Shown one piece after another: positions 18,645 to 26,980 of a DNA stretch of 64,000 bases. The position numbers were made by a program, and so were the translations under genes. Source of the DNA: Nonomuraea sp. NBC_00507 (GTDB lineage Bacteria > Actinomycetota > Actinomycetes > Streptosporangiales > Streptosporangiaceae); the NCBI RefSeq assembly GCF_036013525.1, contig NZ_CP107853.1, forward strand, positions 3,596,001 to 3,660,000, given 5' to 3'. The notes below the pieces were generated by a model, which searched no databases, was not told the origin of the DNA, and saw only the letters and a list, made by a program, of their open reading frames with translations. Numbering within the stretch: position 1 is the first letter of the stretch; every line of letters starts with the position of its first letter.

Positions 18645-19157
18645 GTGGGGCTCTCAGCGGTGACGGTGCTCGGTGTGGACAGGCCCGGCGTGATCGCCGC
18701 AGTCACCGGTTCGCTCACCGACTGCGGGGCGAACATCCAGGACTCGACCATGACGCTGCTCGGCGGCCACGTGGCGATGATGCTCCTGGTCTCCGGCGAC
18801 CTGGACTCCGCCGAGCTGCTCAAGCGGCTGCGGGCGCCCGATCTGGTGGTGACCGCCTCGGCCATCGAGGCCAGGCGCCACTTCTGCGAGGACGGGGGCG
18901 GGCTCGGCTACGTGCTGACCGTGCACGGCCCCGACCGGCCCGGGATCATCTCGGGCATCAGCGCCGTGCTGGCCGCGGACGGCGGGAACATCACCGGCAT
19001 GAGCACTCGGCTCTCCGGGCGGCTATATGTGCTCATCGCCGACGTCGAGCTGCCGAAGGAGGTGGACGTGGCGGCGCTCATGCGCAGGCTGGCGGCCGTC
19101 GGCGCCAGCCTGGACTCGGAGATCACCTTCCGCCCCGTGGAACCGGACCTGATGTGA
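18645..19157 (+). CDS. Tandem ACT-domain protein (GcvR-like)
   Basis: This 170-aa protein is two ACT domains in a row, each opened by a GPDRPGI-type turn (VLGVDRPGVIAAVTG and VHGPDRPGIISGIS). It resembles the glycine-cleavage repressor GcvR and the N-terminus of formyltetrahydrofolate deformylase. ACT domains bind amino acids, so it is probably a ligand-sensing regulatory protein without DNA-binding or catalytic parts. The GTG start follows an AAGGGG box. Its TGA overlaps the GTG of the deformylase-like gene, suggesting that the two act together. Confidence 0.85.
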   Translation: MGLSAVTVLGVDRPGVIAAVTGSLTDCGANIQDSTMTLLGGHVAMMLLVSGDLDSAELLKRLRAPDLVVTASAIEARRHFCEDGGGLGYVLTVHGPDRPGIISGISAVLAADGGNITGMSTRLSGRLYVLIADVELPKEVDVAALMRRLAAVGASLDSEITFRPVEPDLM

Positions 19158-19678
19158 ATAGACCCCGGGGGACGCCGCGCGAGGTGCTCAGCGCTCCCCA
19201 CCCGATCCTGTCCGCCGTGGCCGAGCCGGTGGACCCGACGGACCCCGACGTTGTGGCGGCCGCCGCCGATCTGCTGGCCACCCTCCGCCACAAGCCGTCC
19301 ACGACCGGCCTGGCGGGCCCTCAGATCGGCCTGAGGCTGCGTCTGATCGCCTTTGATACCCGGGCCCACCCTCGCGGCCGATCGTCGGCTGGAGAGCTCG
19401 TGGTGGCCAATCCACGTCTCGCCAGAGCGTCCCACTGGGATCGCGGACGGGAGGGGTGCGCCTCGATCGCGGGGCTCACGGCCGACGTCCTGCGAGCTAC
19501 GCGTATCACCCTACGTGGGCATTTGCCAGGCGCGGGCGAGGCAGTCACCATCGAAGCTGATGCCCTCGAAGCCCGTTGCATTCAGCACCAACTGGACCAT
19601 CTGGACGGTCTACTCTTCTTGGACAGAGTCCCCGGAGCCCTATCACTTCACCGCAGACTTCACAGTTGTGACGCCTGA
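19154..19678 (+). CDS. Peptide-deformylase-like protein lacking the catalytic Glu
   Basis: The 174-aa product has the polypeptide deformylase fold signatures: TTGLAGPQIGL (motif 1), EGCASI at 100-105 (motif 2, EGCLS in active enzymes) and QHQLDHLDG at 144-152 (motif 3, normally QHExDH). The metal ligands Cys102, His145 and His149 remain, but the general-acid Glu is Gln146. Active enzymes remove the N-formyl group from nascent proteins; with this change it is probably inactive or altered. It is coupled to the ACT gene by a four-base overlap. A canonical deformylase is expected elsewhere in the genome. Confidence 0.85.
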   Translation: MNRPRGTPREVLSAPHPILSAVAEPVDPTDPDVVAAAADLLATLRHKPSTTGLAGPQIGLRLRLIAFDTRAHPRGRSSAGELVVANPRLARASHWDRGREGCASIAGLTADVLRATRITLRGHLPGAGEAVTIEADALEARCIQHQLDHLDGLLFLDRVPGALSLHRRLHSCDA

Positions 19679-19727
19679 TGCGAAGTTGTGCTCCTCGGAA
19701 GCATGGTCCGTTTCGTATGATTGCGGC

Positions 19728-19800
19728 GCCCCCGTAGCCCAATGGCAGAGGCAAACCCCTTAAAAGGGTTGTAGTGCGGGTTCGAATCCCGCCGGGGGCA
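19728..19800 (+). tRNA. tRNA with UAA anticodon and short variable arm (nominal tRNA-Leu)
   Basis: A 73-nt cloverleaf can be drawn: a 7-bp acceptor stem (GCCCCCG with CGGGGGC), discriminator A, a D arm with a GG pair, a 5-bp anticodon stem AACCC/GGGTT with loop CTTAAAA, a five-base variable region GTAGT, and a T arm GCGGG-TTCGAAT-CCCGC. Loop positions 34-36 are TAA, reading the rare Leu codon UUA. Ordinary tRNA-Leu has a long variable arm; this one is type I. No CCA is encoded. The charging identity is therefore uncertain. Confidence 0.85.
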
Positions 19801-19933
19801 CCTGCCCTCTACCATTGGAAATCCGTTTTCCATAGCCCACGTGACCTTGGGAACTCTCCGGTGGCCACGTTCGTTGTCAACGCTGCCGACGTCCCAAATG
19901 GACATCGATCTGAGCGCGAGTTGACCAAGGTGG

Positions 19934-19956
19934 CACCGAGCCCCTTAGGCTCGGTG
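19934..19956 (+). repeat. 9-bp inverted repeat ahead of the Bax-inhibitor-like gene
   Basis: CACCGAGCC at 19934-19942 and GGCTCGGTG at 19948-19956 flank CCTTA, and the right arm ends six bases before the AGGAGG ribosome site. It could be an operator or a leader hairpin, or it could end the tRNA transcript; no U-run follows. Confidence 0.5.
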
Positions 19957-19971
19957 ACACAGGAGGCAGCG

Positions 19972-20772
19972 ATGGAGAGCAAGAACCCCGTATTCAGCAG
20001 GTCACGTCAGCAGGCGGGGGGTTGGGCGGGACCCACCCCGTCTCCCGACCAGCTGCAGAACATGTACGACTCCCCGTCGTACGCACCACCGAGCCGGCCC
20101 GCATACCGGACCATGACCCTCGACGACGTCGTGGTGCGCGGGTTCATCACCCTCGGCACCCTCGTCGCTGCCGCCGCCGCGGCGTGGGTGCTGAATGTCC
20201 CGCCGGCGGTCGCGATCGGCGCCGCCATCGTCGCGATGATCCTCGGGTTGATCGCCTCGTTCACGCAGAGCACCAACCCGGTCCTCATCCTGGCGTACGC
20301 GGCGTTCGAGGGCGTGTTCCTCGGCACGATCAGCCGCCTCTTCGACAGCTTCTTCGGAGGCAGCGGCAGCATCGTGCTGCAGGCGGTCCTCGGCACGGCA
20401 TTCGCCTTCGGCGCCGTGCTGACCGTTTACACCCTGCGCGTCATCCGCGTGACACCCAAGCTGGTGAAGTACGGCATCGCCGCGGCGATCGCCGCGGTCG
20501 GGCTGATCCTCGTCAACCTGCTCGTCGGCCTCTTCAACGGCGTCGGGCTCGGTCTGCGCACGGACAGCCCGCTCGGCTGGATCTTCAGCATCGCGATGAT
20601 CCTCATCGGCTGCTTCTTCCTGCTGCTCGACTTCGACTCCATCGAGCAGGGGGTCAAGCAGGGCGCTCCGGAGAAGTTCGCCTGGCAGTGCGTGTTCGGG
20701 CTGACGCTCAGCCTGGTCTGGATCTACCTCGAGATCCTGCGCTTCGTCAGCTATTTCAGTAGCAGTGACTGA
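19972..20772 (+). CDS. Bax inhibitor-1/YccA family membrane protein
   Basis: This 266-aa protein has a Pro/Ser-rich cytoplasmic N-terminus of about 48 residues, then seven hydrophobic segments, with FTQSTNPVLILAYAAFEGVFLG in the middle and a C-terminal IFSIAMILIGCFFLLLDFDSI; the family's acidic residue pair (LDFDS) is present. BI-1/YccA proteins are pH-dependent leak channels or protease-modulating membrane proteins; the role in actinomycetes is unknown. The ATG at 19972 has AGGAGG seven bases upstream. An upstream in-frame extension crosses the inverted repeat and is unlikely. Confidence 0.88.
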   Translation: MESKNPVFSRSRQQAGGWAGPTPSPDQLQNMYDSPSYAPPSRPAYRTMTLDDVVVRGFITLGTLVAAAAAAWVLNVPPAVAIGAAIVAMILGLIASFTQSTNPVLILAYAAFEGVFLGTISRLFDSFFGGSGSIVLQAVLGTAFAFGAVLTVYTLRVIRVTPKLVKYGIAAAIAAVGLILVNLLVGLFNGVGLGLRTDSPLGWIFSIAMILIGCFFLLLDFDSIEQGVKQGAPEKFAWQCVFGLTLSLVWIYLEILRFVSYFSSSD

Positions 20773-20795
20773 TCGTTAACGCCAGCGTAACCACG

Positions 20796-20829
20796 GAGGG
20801 CCCCGCCGTTCAGGTGGGGCCCTCTCTTT
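20796..20829 (+). terminator. Rho-independent terminator after the Bax-inhibitor-like gene
   Basis: GAGGGCCCC and GGGGCCCTC form a perfect nine-base-pair stem with an 11-nt loop, followed by TCTTTG, 23 bases after the stop. Confidence 0.8.
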
Positions 20830-20940
20830 GTGCGACCGAAAATCTACGTGACGTCACTAAATGATGCCTGGCTTGGGGCTTGCCATTCGGACGGACGTGT
20901 TGCACTGTCAAGCAAAGGACCTTTATCCGCGGAGGTGCCC

Positions 20941-21174
20941 ATGTCCTTGAACCACTCACCGGAGATGCAGACGAAGCTCATCGCCAGAGTCCCGACCATC
21001 ACGGGACGCGAACTCCCAGAGTGGTTTCAAGCACTTGACAACGGCCCGAGCTTCCTACGATGCGACGAGCGGGCCAACTGGCTTGCCGACGAGCACGGGC
21101 TGACCCACGGCTACGCCGCCGCGATCGTCCTCGAACACGAGCGGCAGCGCCGTAACCGCATGGGCTTCATCTAA
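20941..21174 (+). CDS. Small DUF4287-type protein
   Basis: The 77-aa product reads SPEMQTKLIARVPTITGREL, PEWFQALDNGPSF, DERANWLADEHGLTHGYAAAIVLEHERQRR. This matches the DUF4287 pattern of short actinobacterial proteins, in which a WLxxEHGLxxG...IVLEHE motif is typical. No enzymatic function is known. The ATG at 20941 has GGAGGTG close upstream. It stands alone behind the terminator of the previous gene, with 110 bp of upstream sequence in which I see no clear element. Confidence 0.75.
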   Translation: MSLNHSPEMQTKLIARVPTITGRELPEWFQALDNGPSFLRCDERANWLADEHGLTHGYAAAIVLEHERQRRNRMGFI

Positions 21175-21227
21175 GCCCATCCATCCCCGCGCCCGCGTCC
21201 CAAGCGCGGGCGCGTCATCATGAGGGG

Positions 21228-21635
21228 ATGGATCTCGACAAGGCTCTCGCCTTTCTTCGCGCCAACCACAACGCCGTCCTGCTCACCCGGCATCACGATG
21301 GGCGCCCGCAGATGTCGCCGGTGACGGCCGGGGTTGAAGACGGCCGCATCGTCATCAGCACCAGGGAGACGGCGGTCAAGGTCCGCAACGCCCGCCGCGA
21401 CCCGCACGTGTCGCTGTGCGTCTTCACGAACGCCTTCTACGGCGAGTGGATCCAAGTGGACGGCACGGCCGACATCATCTCGCTCCCCGAGGCCATGGAC
21501 CACCTGGTTTCCTACTATCGCAACATCTCCGGCGAGCACCCGGACTGGGACGACTACCGCGCCGCCATGATCCGCGACCGCCGGGTCATCCTCCGCGTCA
21601 CCCCGATCCACGCAGGCCCGGACCACCACGGGTAA
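21228..21635 (+). CDS. PPOX-class F420-dependent oxidoreductase
   Basis: This 135-aa split-barrel flavin/deazaflavin protein shows LTRHHDGRPQMSPVTAGVEDG and VISTRETAVKVRNARRDPHV, typical of the F420-dependent branch of the pyridoxamine-phosphate-oxidase superfamily, followed by VSLCVF and EWIQVDGTADI. Members reduce diverse substrates with F420H2 or bind haem breakdown products; the substrate here is unknown. It converges on the thiolase gene, with a strong bidirectional hairpin between them. Confidence 0.85.
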   Translation: MDLDKALAFLRANHNAVLLTRHHDGRPQMSPVTAGVEDGRIVISTRETAVKVRNARRDPHVSLCVFTNAFYGEWIQVDGTADIISLPEAMDHLVSYYRNISGEHPDWDDYRAAMIRDRRVILRVTPIHAGPDHHG

Positions 21636-21710
21636 CGCGCCTTCCCGGTGGGTGCCGGCACGCCGACGCCCACCGGTGCCGGACCCGGGCGCGCCCTGCC
21701 GGACCCGGGC

Positions 21711-21734
21711 CGCGCCCCCGGTGCCGGGGGCGCG
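21711..21734. terminator. Bidirectional terminator between PPOX and thiolase genes
   Basis: CGCGCCCCCGG at 21711-21721 is the exact complement of 21724-21734, an 11-bp stem with a tiny loop. Upstream in the same gap, TGCCGGACCCGGGC occurs twice. It lies 8 bases past the thiolase stop on the minus strand and serves both converging genes. Confidence 0.6.
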
Positions 21735-21742
21735 CATGCAAT

Positions 21743-22960
21743 CTAAGAGAGACGCTCGAGGAGCATCGCCATTCCCTGGCCGCCGCCGACGCACATCGTC
21801 TCGAGCCCGATGCTCTTGTCGTGGTGCTGGAGGCTGTTGACCAGTGTGGACGTGATGCGCGCCCCGGTCATCCCGAACGGATGCCCCACGGCGATCGCCC
21901 CTCCGTTCACATTGAGCCGATCCAGGTCGATCCCCAGCTCCCGATACGACGGGATCACCTGAGCGGCGAAGGCCTCGTTGATCTCGACCAGGTCGACGTC
22001 CTCGATGGCCATGCCCGCCCGCGACAGCGCCTGCCGGCTGGCCTCCACCGGTCCCAGTCCCATGATCTCGGGCGACAGCGCGGACACCCCGGTGGACACG
22101 ATCCGGGCGAGCGGCGTGATCCCCAGCTCGGCGGCCTTGACGTCGCTCATCACGATCACGGCGGCCGCCCCGTCGTTGAGCGGGCAGCAGTTGCCGGCCG
22201 TGACGGTGCCATCAGGCCGGAAGACCGGCTGCAGGGTGGCGACCTTCTCGTAGGTGGTGCCCGCCCGTGGCCCGTCGTCCTTGCTCACCACGGTCCCGTC
22301 AGGCATGGTCGCGGGCGTGATGTCCTTGGCCCAGAACCCGTCGGCCAGCGCCTTCTCGGCCAGGTTCTGGGACCGTACCCCGAACTCGTCCTGCTCCTGA
22401 CGGCTGACGCCCTTGAGCTGCGCGAGGTTCTCGGCGGTCTGCCCCATCGCGATGTAGATATCCGGGATGGTCCCGTCCTCGCGCGGGTCATGCCAGGTCT
22501 GCCCGCCTTCGCCGAACTTCTTGGTACGGGTCAGCGCGTCCAGGAAGATCGGGTTGTGGGTGTCGGGCAGCGAGTCGGAATTGCCCTTGGTGAAGCGCGA
22601 GACGGTCTCCACCCCGGCGGACACGAACACGTCGCCCTCGCCCGCCTTGATCGCGTGGAAGGCCATCCGCGTGGTCTGCAGCGACGAGGAGCAGTAGCGC
22701 GTCACGGTGGTGCCGGGCACGTCGTCCAGGCCGAGCATGACGGACACCACCCGCGCCATGTTGAAGCCCTGCTCGCCGCCCGGCAGGCCGCACCCCAGCA
22801 TGATGTCGTCGATCGTGTGGGGGTCGAGTTGGGGCACCTTGGCCAGCGCCGCCTTGATCATCTGCACGGTCAGATCGTCGGGCCTGATCTCCTTCAGCGA
22901 TCCCTTGAAGGCTCGTCCGATGGGGGAACGCGCGGTTGCGATGATGACTGCCTCGGGCAT
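21743..22960 (-). CDS. Thiolase family acetyl-CoA C-acyltransferase
   Basis: This 405-aa enzyme cleaves or forms 3-ketoacyl-CoA. The active-site nucleophile Cys is in [14 protein letters not shown] near residue 89, the [10 protein letters not shown] motif (normally GHPxGxTGAR) carries the catalytic His, and CVGGGQGMA near the C-terminus carries the second Cys. The size and TRYC context fit FadA-type degradative thiolases of fatty-acid or sterol side-chain oxidation. The start at 22960 has an AGGAGGGG box. An imperfect palindrome at 22987-23001 upstream could bind a TetR-type repressor. Confidence 0.93.
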   Translation of the reverse strand: MPEAVIIATARSPIGRAFKGSLKEIRPDDLTVQMIKAALAKVPQLDPHTIDDIMLGCGLPGGEQGFNMARVVSVMLGLDDVPGTTVTRYCSSSLQTTRMAFHAIKAGEGDVFVSAGVETVSRFTKGNSDSLPDTHNPIFLDALTRTKKFGEGGQTWHDPREDGTIPDIYIAMGQTAENLAQLKGVSRQEQDEFGVRSQNLAEKALADGFWAKDITPATMPDGTVVSKDDGPRAGTTYEKVATLQPVFRPDGTVTAGNCCPLNDGAAAVIVMSDVKAAELGITPLARIVSTGVSALSPEIMGLGPVEASRQALSRAGMAIEDVDLVEINEAFAAQVIPSYRELGIDLDRLNVNGGAIAVGHPFGMTGARITSTLVNSLQHHDKSIGLETMCVGGGQGMAMLLERLS

Positions 22961-22986
22961 GGCCCCTCCTTTGTCGGCGCTAATAG

Positions 22987-23001
22987 TAGAACTATATTCC
23001 A
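22987..23001. promoter_or_regulatory. Imperfect palindrome upstream of the thiolase gene
   Basis: TAGAACTATATTCCA is a partly symmetric TNGAA-N5-TTCNA element 26 bases upstream of the thiolase start, in an AT-rich patch that probably holds the -10 region. TetR-type regulators of lipid catabolism bind sites of this kind. Confidence 0.3.
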
Positions 23002-23028
23002 GTCCTACGGAAAAGCACTGTCAGGTGG

Positions 23029-24375
23029 TCAGCCGTACATGCCCGGCGCGGGCGCCGTCTGGTCGTTCACGGCATGCAGTGCCCCCTTCTCGTCTCGCCA
23101 CAACCGCCACCCGTCCTGACTGCCGGTGAACCACGGCGGCGGCGCGCTCGCGGGCGAGATCCGCTTGCCGGTGCCGAGGTCGTACTCGCAGATGGCCGCG
23201 GTCGAGTAGAAGCCCGGAGGCTGACCACGCAGCGCCAGCGGCTTGGGGTCGGTGACGCAGAAGGACCAGCCGCGCTCCTTCTCCGCCGGCACGGCCTTGC
23301 CGGAGACCAGGTCGAAGGCCGTCCCCTTGGTGTTGTGCTGGAGGAAGCCCAGCTTGTCCATACGGTCGGGGAAGGCCAGCCACCAGCCCGAGCCCGGCAC
23401 GTCGGAGGCCGTGATCTGCCCGAGCACCCGGCCGGACCCGGAGTCGAGGCGGGCGAAGCCGCCGTAGGCGCCCTGCCGGTCGACGGGACGCACGACCGGG
23501 GCGTAGCCGGGGTTGCCGCTGGGATAGACGCGGACGACCGAGGGCCGGATCCAGTTGATCCCCCCGTCGGCGATCTTGACGGAGAACAACCCGAAAGTGG
23601 AGATCTTCTTCGTCTGCGGGTTGGTGTAGGGGGCGACGTAGCCGACCAGGTTGTCACCCGCCGCGCCGAACGCCCAGCCCCCCGACAGGTCGACGCCGGG
23701 CCCGAGGGCCTGCTCGATCGGCTGCTGCCACCGCAGCTTGCCGGTCTTGAGCTCGTACGACTCGATCACGGGGTTGGCGGACAGCCTGAGCAGCAGCACC
23801 CGGGCCGGGTCGGACCATTCGACCTCGGAGATCCCGGGCAGTTTCCACAGCTGTTTCCCTGTGGCCGGGTCGAGCACCACCATGCGGGCCTTGGCCAGGG
23901 CCGTGTGCTCGGACAGGCAGATGTAGGGGCCGCAGCGCTGCGGCCCGAACGTCGAATGCACCGGCCTGGTCCACTTCTGCACCCCGGAGTGAGCGTCGCG
24001 GGCGATGAGGGTGGCGTTCCAAGGGGATTTCTTGCCTGGGTCGAGCGCGACGATCACGCCCTCGTCCGCGGCGGTCTCCACGATGGCGGGGGCGGAGACG
24101 CCCATGCCGGGCAGGCGGCCCGCCATCGTGGCGGGGTAGGCCCACAGACGTCTGCCGTCGCGCAGGCCGATCGCGACGGTCTCCAGCGTGCCGTCGGACT
24201 TCATGGAGGTCGTGGCGACGACCCCGCCGGCCACCGCCATGCGGCTGACCGCGTTGACTTGGGTGTTGTGCCAGGTCGGGAATGTGTCGGTGGTGGCCGC
24301 GTCGCTGCCGGAGCAGGCGGCGGCGGCCAGGGTCCCGGCGAGGGCGATGGACGGTTTCCAGAGGGGCCGGAGCAC
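23029..24375 (-). CDS. PQQ-like beta-propeller lipoprotein
   Basis: The 448-aa product starts with a lipoprotein signal (VLRPLWKPSIALAGTLAAAAC; lipobox around LAAAAC) and continues as a beta-propeller with recurring W/Y-containing blades such as LRDGRRLWAYPATMAG, DPATGKQLWKLPGI and LKTGKLRWQQPIEQAL. Such proteins are surface scaffolds or binding proteins; no enzyme motif is seen. The GTG at 24375 is chosen because GGAGGGAAT precedes it; the longer upstream frame is arginine-rich and implausible. It lies downstream of the SGNH hydrolase on the same strand with a 122-bp gap. Confidence 0.75.
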   Translation of the reverse strand: MLRPLWKPSIALAGTLAAAACSGSDAATTDTFPTWHNTQVNAVSRMAVAGGVVATTSMKSDGTLETVAIGLRDGRRLWAYPATMAGRLPGMGVSAPAIVETAADEGVIVALDPGKKSPWNATLIARDAHSGVQKWTRPVHSTFGPQRCGPYICLSEHTALAKARMVVLDPATGKQLWKLPGISEVEWSDPARVLLLRLSANPVIESYELKTGKLRWQQPIEQALGPGVDLSGGWAFGAAGDNLVGYVAPYTNPQTKKISTFGLFSVKIADGGINWIRPSVVRVYPSGNPGYAPVVRPVDRQGAYGGFARLDSGSGRVLGQITASDVPGSGWWLAFPDRMDKLGFLQHNTKGTAFDLVSGKAVPAEKERGWSFCVTDPKPLALRGQPPGFYSTAAICEYDLGTGKRISPASAPPPWFTGSQDGWRLWRDEKGALHAVNDQTAPAPGMYG

Positions 24376-24497
24376 GGGCAATTCCCTCCAAAGGGACGTA
24401 TAGCGACGACCCGGGCGCGGAGGGTGACCGTGGCCGGGCGTCGTCGACCGCTCGCCAAGCCTGAGCCGAGGTCGGGCCCGCCGAACCCTCTTGGGGG

Positions 24498-25481
24498 TCA
24501 GGACTCGTTGAGCCGCTCGCCTTGCCGTCGGCGGAACAACGACGCCCACTTCCCGTGCAGGCCCGTCGTCCGCCCGTCGACCTGGGTCGCGATGACCTCG
24601 GTGCCGGGCTCCTCCGCGGCCGTAGCCGCCGCAAGGTAGATCGGTTGCAGTGCCTCGCCGCGCGCGGGGCGCGGCTCAGGCCACAGTCCCAACGCAGCGC
24701 ACACTGAAGGTAGCACCGCGTGAGCGGCCTGCGCGTAACCTCGGGCAGATGGATGGAAACGATCCGGTCCGAACATTTCTGTCGGATTTGTCGCGAACTC
24801 CGGGCCCAGGACGTCGGCGAACGCCACCGTACGCCCGCCCGCGTCCACCACCGCCACCGTCTGCGCCGCCGCCAGCTGACGGCTCCAGCGCCGCGCCACC
24901 CAGCGCAGCGGCTGCGAGATCGGCCGTACCGTCCCGAGGTCCGGGCAGGTGCCCACGACCACCTCGACCCCCGCGTCCCGAAGCCGCCGCACGGCCTTGG
25001 TCAGATGACGTACGGCGATCGCGGGCGGCGTCTGCGTGATGATGTCGTTGGCCCCCACAAAGATCACCGCCACGTCGGGCTCCATGGCCAGGGCCTGGTC
25101 CACCTGATCGCCCAGCTCGGCCGACGGCGTGCCCGACTTGGCGGCGACGAGCAGGCGCACCGGGCGCTCGGAGACCTGGGCCAGGCCGCCCGCGAGCAAC
25201 ACGCCGGGGGTGTCGGCCGGGTCGGTCATGCCGAGGCCGACGGCCGTGGAGTCGCCGAGCATGGCCAGCTTGAGCGGCTCTCCGGGAAAGTCGCCGTATT
25301 CGCCGTCCGAGGGCGGGCCGTCCAGCCCGTGTGGCTGACCGATGGCCTTGCGTGCGAGCAGTCCTTCGGCGATCAGCAGCGCGTACGCCGTGGCGCCGAG
25401 CGCCGTCAGCCCGCCTCCTCCAAGCGCCGCCGCAGTAGCGATCTTGCGTGCCGCGCGAGCCATCCCAGCTGGCCAGACCAC
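24498..25481 (-). CDS. Membrane-anchored SGNH/GDSL hydrolase
   Basis: This 327-aa esterase/lipase-type protein has an N-terminal hydrophobic segment (ATAAALGGGGLTALGATAYALLIAEGLL) followed by the SGNH blocks: LAMLGDSTAVGLG (Ser nucleophile), VAAKSGTPSAELGDQV (Gly block), IFVGANDI (Asn block) and GPDRFHPSARGYA (Asp and His). It probably hydrolyses an acyl or acetyl ester outside the membrane; the substrate is unknown. The GTG at 25481 follows GGGGAGGG; ATG 25463 is an alternative without a clear ribosome site. It is divergent from the cystathionine beta-synthase gene. Confidence 0.85.
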   Translation of the reverse strand: MVWPAGMARAARKIATAAALGGGGLTALGATAYALLIAEGLLARKAIGQPHGLDGPPSDGEYGDFPGEPLKLAMLGDSTAVGLGMTDPADTPGVLLAGGLAQVSERPVRLLVAAKSGTPSAELGDQVDQALAMEPDVAVIFVGANDIITQTPPAIAVRHLTKAVRRLRDAGVEVVVGTCPDLGTVRPISQPLRWVARRWSRQLAAAQTVAVVDAGGRTVAFADVLGPEFATNPTEMFGPDRFHPSARGYAQAAHAVLPSVCAALGLWPEPRPARGEALQPIYLAAATAAEEPGTEVIATQVDGRTTGLHGKWASLFRRRQGERLNES

Positions 25482-25609
25482 CTGCGTGCCCTCCCCGGTC
25501 GAACTCAGCGGTAGCGTTTGCTTGAAAACTAGCCGAGGGCCTGCCACCCCCACTGGATCTCGGCCACAGGCAAGCTGATCAAGCTTTGGCAAAGAAGGTG
25601 AACACCTCG

Positions 25610-26980
25610 GTGCGCGTTTACGATTCCCTGGTCGATCTCATGGGCAACACCCCGCTGGTTCGGCTGCACAAGGTTTCCGCGGGACTGCCCGCCCAGGTGC
25701 TCGCCAAGGTCGAGTACTTCAATCCGGGGGGCTCGGTCAAGGACCGCATCGCCCTCCGCATGATCGAGGCCGCCGAGAAGTCGGGCGAGCTGCGCCCCGG
25801 CGGCGTCATCGTCGAGCCGACGTCCGGCAACACCGGCGTGGGCCTGGCCATCGTGGCCCAGCAGCGGGGTTACCGGTGCCTGTTCGTGGTGCCGGACAAG
25901 GTGGCCCAGGACAAGATCGCGGTGCTGCGTGCGTACGGGGCGGAGGTCGTGGTCTGCCCGACCGCCGTCTCGCCCGACCACCCTGACTCCTACTACTCGG
26001 TCTCCGACCGGCTGGCCCGCGAGGTGCCCAACGCCTGGAAGCCCAACCAATACACCAACGTCAACAACCCCGACTCCCACTACCACTCGACGGGTCCCGA
26101 GGTCTGGCAGGACACCGAGGGCCGGGTCACGCACTTCGTGGCGGGCATCGGCACCGGCGGCACGATCAGCGGCGCGGGCCGTTACCTCAAGGACGTCTCC
26201 GACGGCCGGGTGAAGATCATCGGCGCGGACCCCGTGGGCTCGGTCTACTCCGGCGGCTCGGGGCGGCCCTACCTGGTCGAGGGCGTCGGCGAGGACATCT
26301 GGCCGGACACGTACGACACCACGATCTGCGACGAGATCATCGCGGTGTCCGACAAGGACTCCTTCAACATGACCCGCCGGCTCGCCCGCGAGGAGGGGCT
26401 GCTGGTCGGCGGCTCGTGCGGGATGGCGGTCGTGGCGGCGCTGCAGGTGGCGGCCAAGGCGGGCAGGGACGACGTGGTGGTCGTGCTGCTGCCGGACGGC
26501 GGCCGCGGCTACCTGTCGAAGATCTTCAACGACGACTGGATGGCCGACTACGGCTTCCTGATCGAATCCTCCGAGGAGGGTCTGGTCGGCGACGTGCTGG
26601 CACGCAAGGGGCGGACGATGCCCGAGTTCGTGCACGCGCACCCACACGAGTCGGTGAGCACGGCCATCGCGATCATGCGTGAATACTCCGTGTCCCAGCT
26701 GCCGGTGATGAAGGAGGAGCCGCCGGTCATGGCGGCCGAGGTCGTCGGCTCCATCGTCGAGCGCGACCTGCTCGAGGCGCTCTACCACGGAAGGCTCTCC
26801 TCCGACGACCCGATCGCCGATCACATGTCCGCTCCGCTCCCCACGATCGGCAGTGGCGAGCCTGTGTCCCGTGCGGTCGAAGCGCTGGAGAAGGCCGATG
26901 CGGCCGTTGTGCTGGAAGAGGGCAAGCCCGCCGGGCTGATCACCCGGCAGGACCTGCTCGCCTTCCTGGCCAATCACTAG
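25610..26980 (+). CDS. Cystathionine beta-synthase
   Basis: This 456-aa PLP enzyme condenses homocysteine with serine (or acetylserine) to cystathionine, the first step of reverse transsulfuration. The Schiff-base lysine is Lys44 in NPGGSVKDRI, the phosphate loop is PTSGNTGVGLA, and the glycine loop is AGIGTGGTISGAGRYL. The last 120 residues form a CBS-domain pair (SVSTAIAIMREYSVSQLPVM and PVSRAVEALEKADAAVVL), which may sense a nucleotide or SAM. The GTG at 25610 matches the usual VYDSLVDL N-terminus; TTG 25586 would add eight residues. The 3' end meets the kinase gene tail to tail within one CTAG. Confidence 0.92.
   Translation: MRVYDSLVDLMGNTPLVRLHKVSAGLPAQVLAKVEYFNPGGSVKDRIALRMIEAAEKSGELRPGGVIVEPTSGNTGVGLAIVAQQRGYRCLFVVPDKVAQDKIAVLRAYGAEVVVCPTAVSPDHPDSYYSVSDRLAREVPNAWKPNQYTNVNNPDSHYHSTGPEVWQDTEGRVTHFVAGIGTGGTISGAGRYLKDVSDGRVKIIGADPVGSVYSGGSGRPYLVEGVGEDIWPDTYDTTICDEIIAVSDKDSFNMTRRLAREEGLLVGGSCGMAVVAALQVAAKAGRDDVVVVLLPDGGRGYLSKIFNDDWMADYGFLIESSEEGLVGDVLARKGRTMPEFVHAHPHESVSTAIAIMREYSVSQLPVMKEEPPVMAAEVVGSIVERDLLEALYHGRLSSDDPIADHMSAPLPTIGSGEPVSRAVEALEKADAAVVLEEGKPAGLITRQDLLAFLANH

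Noticed and set aside
19728..19800. Idea that the tRNA is an ochre suppressor
   Set aside because: The anticodon UAA pairs with the sense codon UUA; an ochre suppressor would need UUA as anticodon.
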